This document shows positions 56,728-64,000 of a DNA stretch of 64,000 bases, in pieces. Positions within the stretch are counted from its first letter, which is position 1; every line of letters starts with the position of its first letter. The stretch is taken from positions 1,202,282-1,266,281 of the forward strand of contig NZ_GL878519.1 of NCBI RefSeq assembly GCF_000194985.1, read 5' to 3'. A program made the translations under genes and the position numbers. The DNA is from Dialister micraerophilus DSM 19965. GTDB taxonomy: Bacteria > Bacillota > Negativicutes > Veillonellales > Dialisteraceae. The notes under the pieces were generated by a model that made no database searches, had not been told where the DNA came from, and saw only the letters and a program-made list of their open reading frames with translations.

Positions 56728-58335
56728 ATGTATACAACTATTGATTCGGTATGTTTTAAAAATATGCTTGTGGGAGCATATCAGTTATTTGAAAAGAAAT
56801 ATGAAATTATAAATGCGTTAAATGTATTTCCGGTACCGGATGGAGATACCGGAAGTAATATGCTTAATACGCTGAAGTCTATGTATAGCATGATTAGCGA
56901 TGTAGATACGGATGAACCGATAGGAATTATTGCCGAAAAAGCATCTATAGGGGCGATAATGGGTGCTCGTGGAAATTCAGGTGTTATTTTATCACAGATA
57001 ATACATGGATTGAGCAGGGGGTTGCGCGGAAAGAAGACAGCAACTTGCGGACAGATGAGTAAAGCTTTTCAGTATGGTATTTTATATGCATATCGTGCGG
57101 TTACCCGACCGGTTGAAGGGACAATTTTATCGGTTGCAAGAGGTATAGCTAAAGGTACTCGCGATATATATCGTGTTGAAACTGATTTCAGTAAAATTCT
57201 TGAAGCATCAATAGTTTATGGAAATGAAGCTTTAGCCAAAACTCCTGAACAACTTAAAGTGTTAAAAGATGCAAATGTAGTTGATGCAGGTGGCCAGGGT
57301 TTAATATTCTTTTTGATGGGATGTTTAAACGGATTAACAGGTAAAGTACAAGATGTAGACGTAGAAATGAATGTAAAACCTGTAATAAGCAGATTAGAAA
57401 CACATGGAGAATCATTTTCCATAGAATATCCATATTGTACGGAGTTTATAATAAGTCCATGTAAAGTTTCTGCAGAAGAAGTAAGAAAGAAATTGTATGC
57501 CTGGGGTGAATCTATGATTGTAGCTTCAGGAGACAATTTGGTTAAAATACATATTCACGCACAACGTCCGGGAATAGTTATAGATATGGCTTCAGATTGG
57601 GGCACACTGCATGACATAAAGTGCGATAATATGGTTGATCAATATAATAGAAAAAGTGCAAAGGAAAAAAGAATAACTAAAAAGCCTCTTGGAATGCTTT
57701 CCATAGTTACAGGAGACGGATGGAATGAAATATTCGGGCAATTAGGTTGTGATATAGTTTCCGGCGGACAAACAATGAATCCATCTGTGCAAGAATTGAT
57801 GAATGGCGTAAAAAACGGTGAATATGAAAAATATTTGATTTTGCCGAACAATAAAAATATTATTCTTGCTGCAAAGCAGTTGCGTAAAATGCTTGGAGAT
57901 ACAGTAACGACAATACCTTCAGTGAATGTTATGGAAGGTCTTGTTGCTGCAATGGCATTCAATCCGAAAGCTTCGGTAGAAGAAAACGAAAAAGCTATGA
58001 ATGAAGCTATGACGGAAGTAAAAACAGGTATGATTACAACAGCAGTAAGAGATAGTGTAATCGGAGATACAAAAATTCATAAAGATGATTTTTTGGGAAT
58101 GTCTAAAGGGATGAAAGTTATTGCTGAAAAATCTTTAGAAAAATGTTTTTCCGTTCTTTTAAAGAATTTGGTAAATGAAGATTCTGAAATTGTTACTGTA
58201 TATTACGGAAATGATATTACGGAAAATGAATGTTTGAAATTAATTGAAAATGTAGAATCCGAACACAAAGATTTAACCTTTGAAATGCAATATGGGGGAC
58301 AGCCGTTGTATCCTTTAATGGTATCAGTAGAATAA
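56728..58335 (+). CDS. fakA: Fatty acid kinase FakA-like (DAK2 domain, YloV)
   Basis: Kinase that phosphorylates FakB-bound fatty acids, 535 residues. N-terminal DhaL-type domain with FPVPDGDTGSNM (Mg-binding Asp38, Asp40) and GARGNSGVILSQI (about 76-90), a middle domain, and a C-terminal DegV-like fold (about 320-535). It starts 14 bases after degV with AGAGGAG. The acyl phosphate would feed membrane lipid synthesis. Confidence 0.9.
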   Translation: MYTTIDSVCFKNMLVGAYQLFEKKYEIINALNVFPVPDGDTGSNMLNTLKSMYSMISDVDTDEPIGIIAEKASIGAIMGARGNSGVILSQIIHGLSRGLRGKKTATCGQMSKAFQYGILYAYRAVTRPVEGTILSVARGIAKGTRDIYRVETDFSKILEASIVYGNEALAKTPEQLKVLKDANVVDAGGQGLIFFLMGCLNGLTGKVQDVDVEMNVKPVISRLETHGESFSIEYPYCTEFIISPCKVSAEEVRKKLYAWGESMIVASGDNLVKIHIHAQRPGIVIDMASDWGTLHDIKCDNMVDQYNRKSAKEKRITKKPLGMLSIVTGDGWNEIFGQLGCDIVSGGQTMNPSVQELMNGVKNGEYEKYLILPNNKNIILAAKQLRKMLGDTVTTIPSVNVMEGLVAAMAFNPKASVEENEKAMNEAMTEVKTGMITTAVRDSVIGDTKIHKDDFLGMSKGMKVIAEKSLEKCFSVLLKNLVNEDSEIVTVYYGNDITENECLKLIENVESEHKDLTFEMQYGGQPLYPLMVSVE

Positions 58336-58339
58336 TAAT

Positions 58340-58371
58340 AAAACCGTTATGAGTAATCATGACGGTTTTTA
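58340..58371 (+). terminator. Terminator of degV-fakA
   Basis: AAAACCGT-ATGA arm (58340-58352) pairs with TCAT-ACGGTTTT (58357-58369), with one internal mismatch, then Ts. Confidence 0.8.
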
Positions 58372-58395
58372 CTATATTTAATATATGGGGGATTT

Positions 58396-59016
58396 ATGAT
58401 CAGATTGTATTTTGTAAGACATGGAGAAACCGAATGGAATAAAATCGGTAAATTTCAAGGATCTGCAGATGTAAGTTTAAATAATATTGGGAAAATCCAG
58501 GCTGATTTGACAGCTGAATATATCAAAAAATTTAAGTTCGATAAAATTTATTCAAGTCCCTTAAAGAGAGCATTTGAAACTGCATCCAAAATAGCTGAAA
58601 AGCAAAATATTGGAATAATAAAAGATGAAAGACTTAAAGAAATGAATTTTGGAGATTGGGAAGGGTTGTCTTTTGATTGTATAGAAACTAAATGGCCTGG
58701 AAGATTAAAAGAAATGTATTATAGCCCTGATAAGGTTAATATTCCTAATGGAGAAACATTTTTACAGGTACAAATGCGAACAAAAAATTTTTTAAATAAT
58801 TTACTTGAAAATGAAGGGGATAAAAATTATTTAATAGTAAGTCATGGGGTGACACTGAGAATTATATTTTGCAATTTATTAGGAATTCCTTTAAATAAGG
58901 CATGGAATTTATCTCAAAAAAATGCAAATATTTCATGTATAGAATATCGTGATAAAAATAGAAGTATATTGATTTTTTTAAATTATACGGATCATCTGAG
59001 TAAAGTTAAAGAATAA
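58396..59016 (+). CDS. Histidine phosphatase family protein (phosphoglycerate-mutase-like)
   Basis: 206 residues with the phospho-His motif RHGETEWN (about 7-14), the Arg segment SSPLKRAFETA, LKEMNFGDWEGLSFD and the second His in VSHGVTLRII. This fits either a cofactor-dependent-mutase-like phosphatase such as GpmB or alpha-ribazole phosphatase CobC. No cobalamin genes are nearby. GGGGG precedes the ATG. Confidence 0.88.
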   Translation: MIRLYFVRHGETEWNKIGKFQGSADVSLNNIGKIQADLTAEYIKKFKFDKIYSSPLKRAFETASKIAEKQNIGIIKDERLKEMNFGDWEGLSFDCIETKWPGRLKEMYYSPDKVNIPNGETFLQVQMRTKNFLNNLLENEGDKNYLIVSHGVTLRIIFCNLLGIPLNKAWNLSQKNANISCIEYRDKNRSILIFLNYTDHLSKVKE

Positions 59017-59034
59017 GAACAAAAACAATAAAAT

Positions 59035-59085
59035 AAAAAATGGACTTTATAACATATCGTATCTGATGTTGTAGAGTCCATTTTT
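59035..59085. terminator. Bidirectional terminator between the phosphatase gene and ppx
   Basis: Long inverted repeat: AAAAATGGACTTTATAACAT (ending 59055) pairs with ATGTTGTAGAGTCCATTTTT (59066-59085) with two mismatches. It is flanked by A and T runs, so it works for both convergent genes. Confidence 0.82.
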
Positions 59086-59098
59086 AAAAATAATATAT

Positions 59099-60637
59099 TC
59101 ATTTGTTAATGTTATAATGCTTAATTAATAATTTCTTGCTGAATAATTTACAGAAATAATGTAGTATTGATTGAGTGTAGTAATCGATAATATGAATATC
59201 TTTTGTATTTATACCTATGTATAAAATTACATTTTTTTCAGTTTCACTAATATGTATGTTTTTAGGGGAAATATTTTTACAGAAATTCAATATTTCTGAA
59301 ATATGCAAAATAAACGAAAGAATTTTTATTTCTCTTATTTCTTTATTATTTAATAGTGTAATATAAGAGGAATTTTTTATTATTTTATTTGAGAAACCGT
59401 TATGAAATGAAGCTATAAATGCAGTTTTTATTTGATCTTTATGGCTCCAACCAAAAATAGAAGCATTTAATATTATATAAGCGGTATGTTTTTCACTTTC
59501 AAAATAATTTACTTTTAAACCTATATTATGCAAAATACTTGCACAACGTAGTAATAAACGTGCATTTTGCGTAAGTTTATGTATATCTTTTAGCTTATCA
59601 AATAACAAAAGTGCAATCTCAGTTATATTATTTGAACTATTAACATTATTATCAATGAGCATTTTTTTATAATTTAAAACTGAATTTATCAGCATGGAAT
59701 CAGAATTATATTTTTTATGAAAATTTAAACTGTGGTAATAGTTGAAAAATATACCTTCGCGTAATCCAGAAATTGAGATTGTAAGTGTTTTCGATGAAAG
59801 TGAATTTAATAGCTCATTTATAACAATAGCTCCTGCAAGTATAATATCTGATCTGTCTTCAGAAAGTCCCGGAATGTTTTTTCTTTTTTGAGATGCTTGA
59901 GAATAAATAATTTCAAATGTTTTTGAAATTGAACTTGAAGGGAGAGTATAATTATGTAATTTTTTAAATGGATAATTAATTTGCCTTTGATGTATTTTAG
60001 CTAAACTTCGCACAGTTCCCCCAATACCTATTAGAGGAATTTCTTCTTTTGGCAACCATTTAATTGACTTGATTTGATTTTGAATATATTTTTTTAGCGA
60101 TTCAATTTTTTTTGATGAAATTTCTTTTTTTAAATTGAATTTTTCAGTAAGATTTACTGCGCCCAACGGTAAACTTATAGAATTGATTATTTTTTTATTT
60201 TTAATAAGGGATATTTCAATGCTTGCACCACCGAGATCAAACATCAGAAAATCAGTTTTATTTATTGTATGAATTACACCTGAAAATCCTAAATATGCTT
60301 CTTTTTTACCGTCTATTACATTAAGCTTTATTCCGGTTTCTTTTTTTACACGTTCTAAAAAATATTTTTTATTTGATGCGTTTCGTACCGCTGCGGTGGC
60401 TATAGCGAAAATTTTATCGACATTATAAATTCCAATAAAATTCGAATATACTTTTAAACAATTTACAGCTTTTTTTATAGCAGCTTCAGTCAAAATTAAT
60501 TTTTTCCCCATTCCTTCCGCCAAACGAATGCTTTTCTTATCCTTGAAAATCAATTTGAAAGTCGAATCGGCATTTATCTCTTTTATGAGAAATCGAATGG
60601 AGTTTGATCCTAAATCAATGATAGCAATACGTTTCAT
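59099..60637 (-). CDS. ppx: Exopolyphosphatase (Ppx/GppA family)
   Basis: Hydrolyses polyphosphate ends or pppGpp; 512 residues, long E. coli Ppx-type. The actin-like halves show IDLGSNSIRFL (residues 7-17), ATAAVRNASN, GKKEAYLGFSGV with the catalytic Glu, FDLGGASIEIS (phosphate loop) and GIGGTVRSLAK. The C-terminal HD-like region has LHNIGLKVN and SEKHTAYII. The GTG at 60643 overlaps GAGGAG, so the ATG at 60637 is the start. It diverges from a second, degenerate Ppx-like gene and ppk. Confidence 0.9.
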   Translation of the reverse strand: MKRIAIIDLGSNSIRFLIKEINADSTFKLIFKDKKSIRLAEGMGKKLILTEAAIKKAVNCLKVYSNFIGIYNVDKIFAIATAAVRNASNKKYFLERVKKETGIKLNVIDGKKEAYLGFSGVIHTINKTDFLMFDLGGASIEISLIKNKKIINSISLPLGAVNLTEKFNLKKEISSKKIESLKKYIQNQIKSIKWLPKEEIPLIGIGGTVRSLAKIHQRQINYPFKKLHNYTLPSSSISKTFEIIYSQASQKRKNIPGLSEDRSDIILAGAIVINELLNSLSSKTLTISISGLREGIFFNYYHSLNFHKKYNSDSMLINSVLNYKKMLIDNNVNSSNNITEIALLLFDKLKDIHKLTQNARLLLRCASILHNIGLKVNYFESEKHTAYIILNASIFGWSHKDQIKTAFIASFHNGFSNKIIKNSSYITLLNNKEIREIKILSFILHISEILNFCKNISPKNIHISETEKNVILYIGINTKDIHIIDYYTQSILHYFCKLFSKKLLIKHYNINK

Positions 60638-60780
60638 ATACACTCCTCAAGTCATATACTATTTAATTCAATTTTCTTCATTGTACAACAAATGTATTAA
60701 TAAATCATAGTAATTTTTATGCTTATAATTAAATTAATTATGCTAAAATGTAGTTATTAAACACAAGTGAGGTGTTGAAG

Positions 60781-62334
60781 ATGGAAAAAAAGGCATTGTT
60801 TTACGGAATTATACATATAGGTTCATCCAATTTATCATTGAGAATAGTTGAATATAAAAATATAGATAATATAAATGTAATTGAAGAAGTAAAAAAACAT
60901 ATTACTTTTGGAGAAGAGGTATTTCATAATGGAAAATTGTCTTTTGATTCTATACTTGAATTATGTAAAATGCTTAAAGGATTAAAGCAATTGTTATCGG
61001 ATTACCAAGTAAAAGTATATTCAGTTTATGCAACATCGTTGCTTAGAGAAGCTGAAAATAAAAGAGCAATAATAGATTTAATTCGTGTTCATACAGGATT
61101 TAGAGTGCAAGTTCTGGATATGCCGCAAGAGATTTATTTTAAGCATTTTGCATTGCAGCATATATTAAGAGTTTCCAATTCTAAAAAACTATATTCACCT
61201 AATTTTAATTTTTTGTTTATAGATATCACTTCAGGTTGTATAGGACTTACGGTTTGGGAAAATGGAGTTTTAAGGTATCAACATAATATTCATATAGGAA
61301 CGTTAAGATTGCTGGAAACGTTCAGTGTAAATCAAAGAGATTCTCAAGATTTTTCAATTGCTATTGAAGAGTATATACACGCTATAATGACGCCATTATG
61401 GAAATTTGTACTTCAATATAATCCTGAATATGTAGTTTTTTCAGGAAGTGAATCGCGTATTATGACGGAATTTTTAGAGCTGAAAATGAATGTAGATAAT
61501 ATGGTTTCTTTTAAATCTTCAGATTTTTATAAATCATATACCAAATTGAACCATTTTGTTTTTAATAAATCAAAAAATATTTCAAAATATGGAATTTTTT
61601 GGAAGTATGGTGTTTTGCCTACAATATATTTGTATAAGGAAATATTGGAAAACATAAAAACCGATAAAATTTTGATTATGGGAACAACATTCATTGAAGC
61701 GGTAGCGATGTTTTATGGTGCTGAAAAAACAAATGATTCCGTATTATCGAATATGAGAACTCAAAATTTAGAATTGACCCGCTCGATTGCAAGTTGTTAT
61801 TTTTATGAACATGAGCATGCAAAAATAATGGAAAGTTTTTGTTTTACTATTTTAAATGAATTGAAAAAGAAAAATGGATTAACTAATCGTGATGAGTTTT
61901 TGCTTAGAATGTCAATAATTTTGTATCAAATAGGTAAATTTGTTAATCTTTTAGATTCATATAAACAAGGTTGGAATTTAATAAGAAGTACGGATGTTTT
62001 CGGAATTTCTGAAAAGGAAAAAGATATAGTAGCATGTATTGTTTATTATGCTCAGGGAGTTTTTCCACATGAAAAAGAAACTCCGTTTGCATTGTTGACA
62101 GATTCTGCTAAAATGACTGCACTTAAATTAATTGCAATTTTTCGTATGATTTTAGCTATGGATATATCAAGAAAGCAAAAATTAAAGAATATGACGGTAA
62201 AAATTGATTCGGATAAATTGGTAATTAATTATGACAGTTATCAAAATACTTCTTTAGAAGAGTGGATATTTGAAAAAGAAAAAGAGTTTTTTCAAAATAT
62301 ATTCGGTATAGAAGCAAGATTGGAAAGGAGATAA
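60781..62334 (+). CDS. Ppx/GppA-like protein with degenerate active site
   Basis: 517 residues with the same overall layout as Ppx: two actin-like halves and a C-terminal HD-like helical region. The signature positions differ from the neighbour: the first Asp loop reads IHIGSSNLSLR (Asp to His), the Glu loop DMPQEIYFKH, and the phosphate loop FIDITSGCIGL instead of DxGGxS. Conserved structural pieces such as ATSLLREAENKRAI and FSGSESRIM remain. It starts at ATG 60781 (GAGG 8 bases upstream) and ends 2 bases before ppk. Context suggests a regulator or polyphosphate-binding partner of Ppk. Catalysis is doubtful. Confidence 0.8.
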   Translation: MEKKALFYGIIHIGSSNLSLRIVEYKNIDNINVIEEVKKHITFGEEVFHNGKLSFDSILELCKMLKGLKQLLSDYQVKVYSVYATSLLREAENKRAIIDLIRVHTGFRVQVLDMPQEIYFKHFALQHILRVSNSKKLYSPNFNFLFIDITSGCIGLTVWENGVLRYQHNIHIGTLRLLETFSVNQRDSQDFSIAIEEYIHAIMTPLWKFVLQYNPEYVVFSGSESRIMTEFLELKMNVDNMVSFKSSDFYKSYTKLNHFVFNKSKNISKYGIFWKYGVLPTIYLYKEILENIKTDKILIMGTTFIEAVAMFYGAEKTNDSVLSNMRTQNLELTRSIASCYFYEHEHAKIMESFCFTILNELKKKNGLTNRDEFLLRMSIILYQIGKFVNLLDSYKQGWNLIRSTDVFGISEKEKDIVACIVYYAQGVFPHEKETPFALLTDSAKMTALKLIAIFRMILAMDISRKQKLKNMTVKIDSDKLVINYDSYQNTSLEEWIFEKEKEFFQNIFGIEARLERR

Positions 62335-62336
62335 AA

Positions 62337-64000
62337 ATGGATTCAAATTATTTTTCTTATTTACTGAATCGTGAACTTTCGTGGTTACAATTTAATAAAA
62401 GAGTGTTAAATGAATCAACGGATCCTAATAATCCGTTGCTTGAAAAATTGAAGTTTTTAGCAATTACAAGTTCGAATTTAGATGAGTTTTTTATGATTCG
62501 TGTGGCAGGATTAAAGCATCAAAAAGAAAGTAATTTTAAAAAACGTGATATTGCAAATATGACAGCCGAAGAACAACTTTGTGAGATTTCTAAAGAATGT
62601 CACAAGCTTGTTGAACAACAATATATTTATTTAAAAAATATTGTAAAATCATTGGAATCTGAAGGAATAATTTTTACTGAACCGGATAAACTGACAAATA
62701 AACAAAAACAATGGCTTAATAAGTATTTTGAAAGAGAAATTTTTCCGGTAGTAACTCCTTTGGCAGTTGATTCGTCCCATCCTTTTCCTTTTTTGGCATC
62801 TAAAAGCTTAAATGTTGCAATGCTTCTTGAAAAAAACGAACAAGATTTAAATTGTGATGAAGAAAATAACATAGATGTAAAAACTGCTATAGTTCCGGTT
62901 CCTGCAGTATTACCGAGAATAATAGCAATTCCAAGTGATTTTTCAGATTCAGGTAAACATTATTTTATATTATTGGAAGATGTAATTTGTTATTTTGCAT
63001 CACGTTTTTTTATAGGGTATGACATGTTGGAGTCGGGATGCTTTAGAATTACTCGTGATGCCGATCTTAATATTGATGAAGAGGATGCAAGAGATCTTGT
63101 CATAGAAGTTGAACGACAGCTGAAGAAAAGGCAAAGAGGACAGGCTGTAAGACTTGAATATCAATCCGGAACAAGCAGATTTATGCGTAGATTTATGAGT
63201 CAAGAAACTAAATTGAGAGATGAAGATATGTATGAAATCAATGGACCGATTGATATAACGATGTTTTTTGATTTTTATAATATTAAAGGATATGACAAGT
63301 TAAGATATACTCAAGCTTATCCGCATACTCCATGGAGTATTTTAAAGGTAGATTCGTATGATAAAAAAAGTATTTTTGAAATTATAAGGAAAAAAGATTT
63401 ACTGATTCATTTGCCATATGAATCATTTGAAGATTCCGTAGTTCGTTTTGTTTCTGAAGCTGCAAATGATGAAAATGTTTTGGCTATAAAACAAACTTTG
63501 TATAGGGTAAGTTCTTCAAGTGCAATTATACAAGCACTTGAAAGAGCGGTACAAAACGGTAAACAAGTAACGGTATTAATGGAAGTGAAAGCACGTTTTG
63601 ATGAAGCAAATAACATTATAATGGCACGAAGACTTGAAAAGGCAGGTGCACATGTTATTTATGGGCTTGTGGGCCTTAAAACTCACTCAAAATGCACAAT
63701 GGTAATACGTAGAGAGAAGGACGGAATTCGTAGATATGTGCATGTAGCAACAGGGAATTACAACGCAAAAACTGCAAAATTGTATACAGATTTAGGAATA
63801 TTGACATGTAACGACAGATTTGGGATTGATGCATCTGCTTTTTTCAATTTATTATCAGGATATTCAGATCCTCCAGAATGGAATTCTTTTATAGTTTCAC
63901 CTATTAATTTAAGGCAACGTTGTGTAGCTATGATTGATAGAGAAATTGAATTTGCAAAAAACGGAGAGAGTGCATCTATTATAGCTAAAATGAATTCTCT
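62337..64000 (+). CDS. ppk: Polyphosphate kinase 1, 3'-truncated by the window edge
   Basis: Makes polyphosphate from ATP reversibly at the membrane. 554 complete codons are visible and the frame runs off the end. N-terminal NRELSWLQFNKRVLNE and TSSNLDEFFMIRVAGL, then SHPFPFLASKSLN, and the catalytic-His region GLVGLKTHSKCTMVIRRE with His450 (expected to be autophosphorylated), followed by HVATGNYN. AAAGGAG precedes the ATG, two bases after the Ppx-like gene, so the pair forms an operon. Confidence 0.95.
   Translation, partial: MDSNYFSYLLNRELSWLQFNKRVLNESTDPNNPLLEKLKFLAITSSNLDEFFMIRVAGLKHQKESNFKKRDIANMTAEEQLCEISKECHKLVEQQYIYLKNIVKSLESEGIIFTEPDKLTNKQKQWLNKYFEREIFPVVTPLAVDSSHPFPFLASKSLNVAMLLEKNEQDLNCDEENNIDVKTAIVPVPAVLPRIIAIPSDFSDSGKHYFILLEDVICYFASRFFIGYDMLESGCFRITRDADLNIDEEDARDLVIEVERQLKKRQRGQAVRLEYQSGTSRFMRRFMSQETKLRDEDMYEINGPIDITMFFDFYNIKGYDKLRYTQAYPHTPWSILKVDSYDKKSIFEIIRKKDLLIHLPYESFEDSVVRFVSEAANDENVLAIKQTLYRVSSSSAIIQALERAVQNGKQVTVLMEVKARFDEANNIIMARRLEKAGAHVIYGLVGLKTHSKCTMVIRREKDGIRRYVHVATGNYNAKTAKLYTDLGILTCNDRFGIDASAFFNLLSGYSDPPEWNSFIVSPINLRQRCVAMIDREIEFAKNGESASIIAKMNS

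Overview
The window is chromosome-like DNA of low G+C content (strongly AT-rich codon use and intergenic regions). It looks like a diderm Firmicute of the class Negativicutes. The gene content is Firmicute in style: RNase M5, T-box control of pheST, GatCAB, MutS2, class II fructose bisphosphatase GlpX, and a DegV/FakA pair. It is combined with outer-membrane-type genes: ExbB/ExbD/TonB, and the LPS-heptose genes gmhA, gmhB and a GT9 heptosyltransferase. MurE carries the DNPR motif typical of meso-diaminopimelate addition, which fits the dapL gene. A small-genome genus such as Dialister is plausible, but that is an inference from composition and gene order.

Layout. 1-2 kb: end of tpiA, then eno. 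2-8 kb: an unpaired OmpR-type regulator, rnmV-rsmA, and a MacAB-like efflux operon. 8-13 kb: acyl-CoA dehydrogenase and T-box-controlled pheST. 12.9-13.4 kb: a minus-strand SpeD-like gene that has lost two catalytic residues. 13.5-18 kb: tgt-yajC-(5-formyl-THF cyclo-ligase)-secD-secF. 18-22 kb: glpX, lepB, dapL, ychF. 22.1-22.8 kb: a small accessory islet with a stop-interrupted frame and a 36-residue membrane peptide. 23-24 kb: minus-strand pilin plus prepilin peptidase. 24-27.4 kb: gatCAB. 27.5-29.4 kb: exbB-exbD-tonB. 29.5-34.3 kb: lysC, an M16C metalloprotease, a cyclophilin. 34.3-47 kb: the division/cell-wall (dcw) cluster mraZ-rsmH-ftsL-murE-murF-mraY-murD-murG-murC-ddl-ftsQ-ftsZ, without ftsI, ftsW or ftsA. 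47-51.7 kb: nrdR, LPS heptose genes, an RNA methyltransferase, a ChbG-like deacetylase, an ACT protein. 51.8-58.3 kb: tRNA-Pro, htpX, ndk, mutS2, fakB-like degV, fakA. 58.4-64 kb: a histidine phosphatase, then a polyphosphate locus with ppx on the minus strand and a degenerate Ppx-like gene followed by ppk1, which runs off the window.

Most genes are ordinary housekeeping genes. The observations most worth following are these: an A8 tract that puts the exbD N-terminus out of frame with a TAATG stop-restart; a SpeD homologue keeping Ser63 but with His68 and Cys83 replaced; an internal duplication of the PheS N-terminal domain; a degenerate Ppx paralogue beside ppk; the missing septal synthase genes in the dcw cluster; a TonB with a 59-residue Gly-X linker; and the accessory islet near 22.5 kb. 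I did not find a CRISPR array, rRNA, insertion sequence or defence island.
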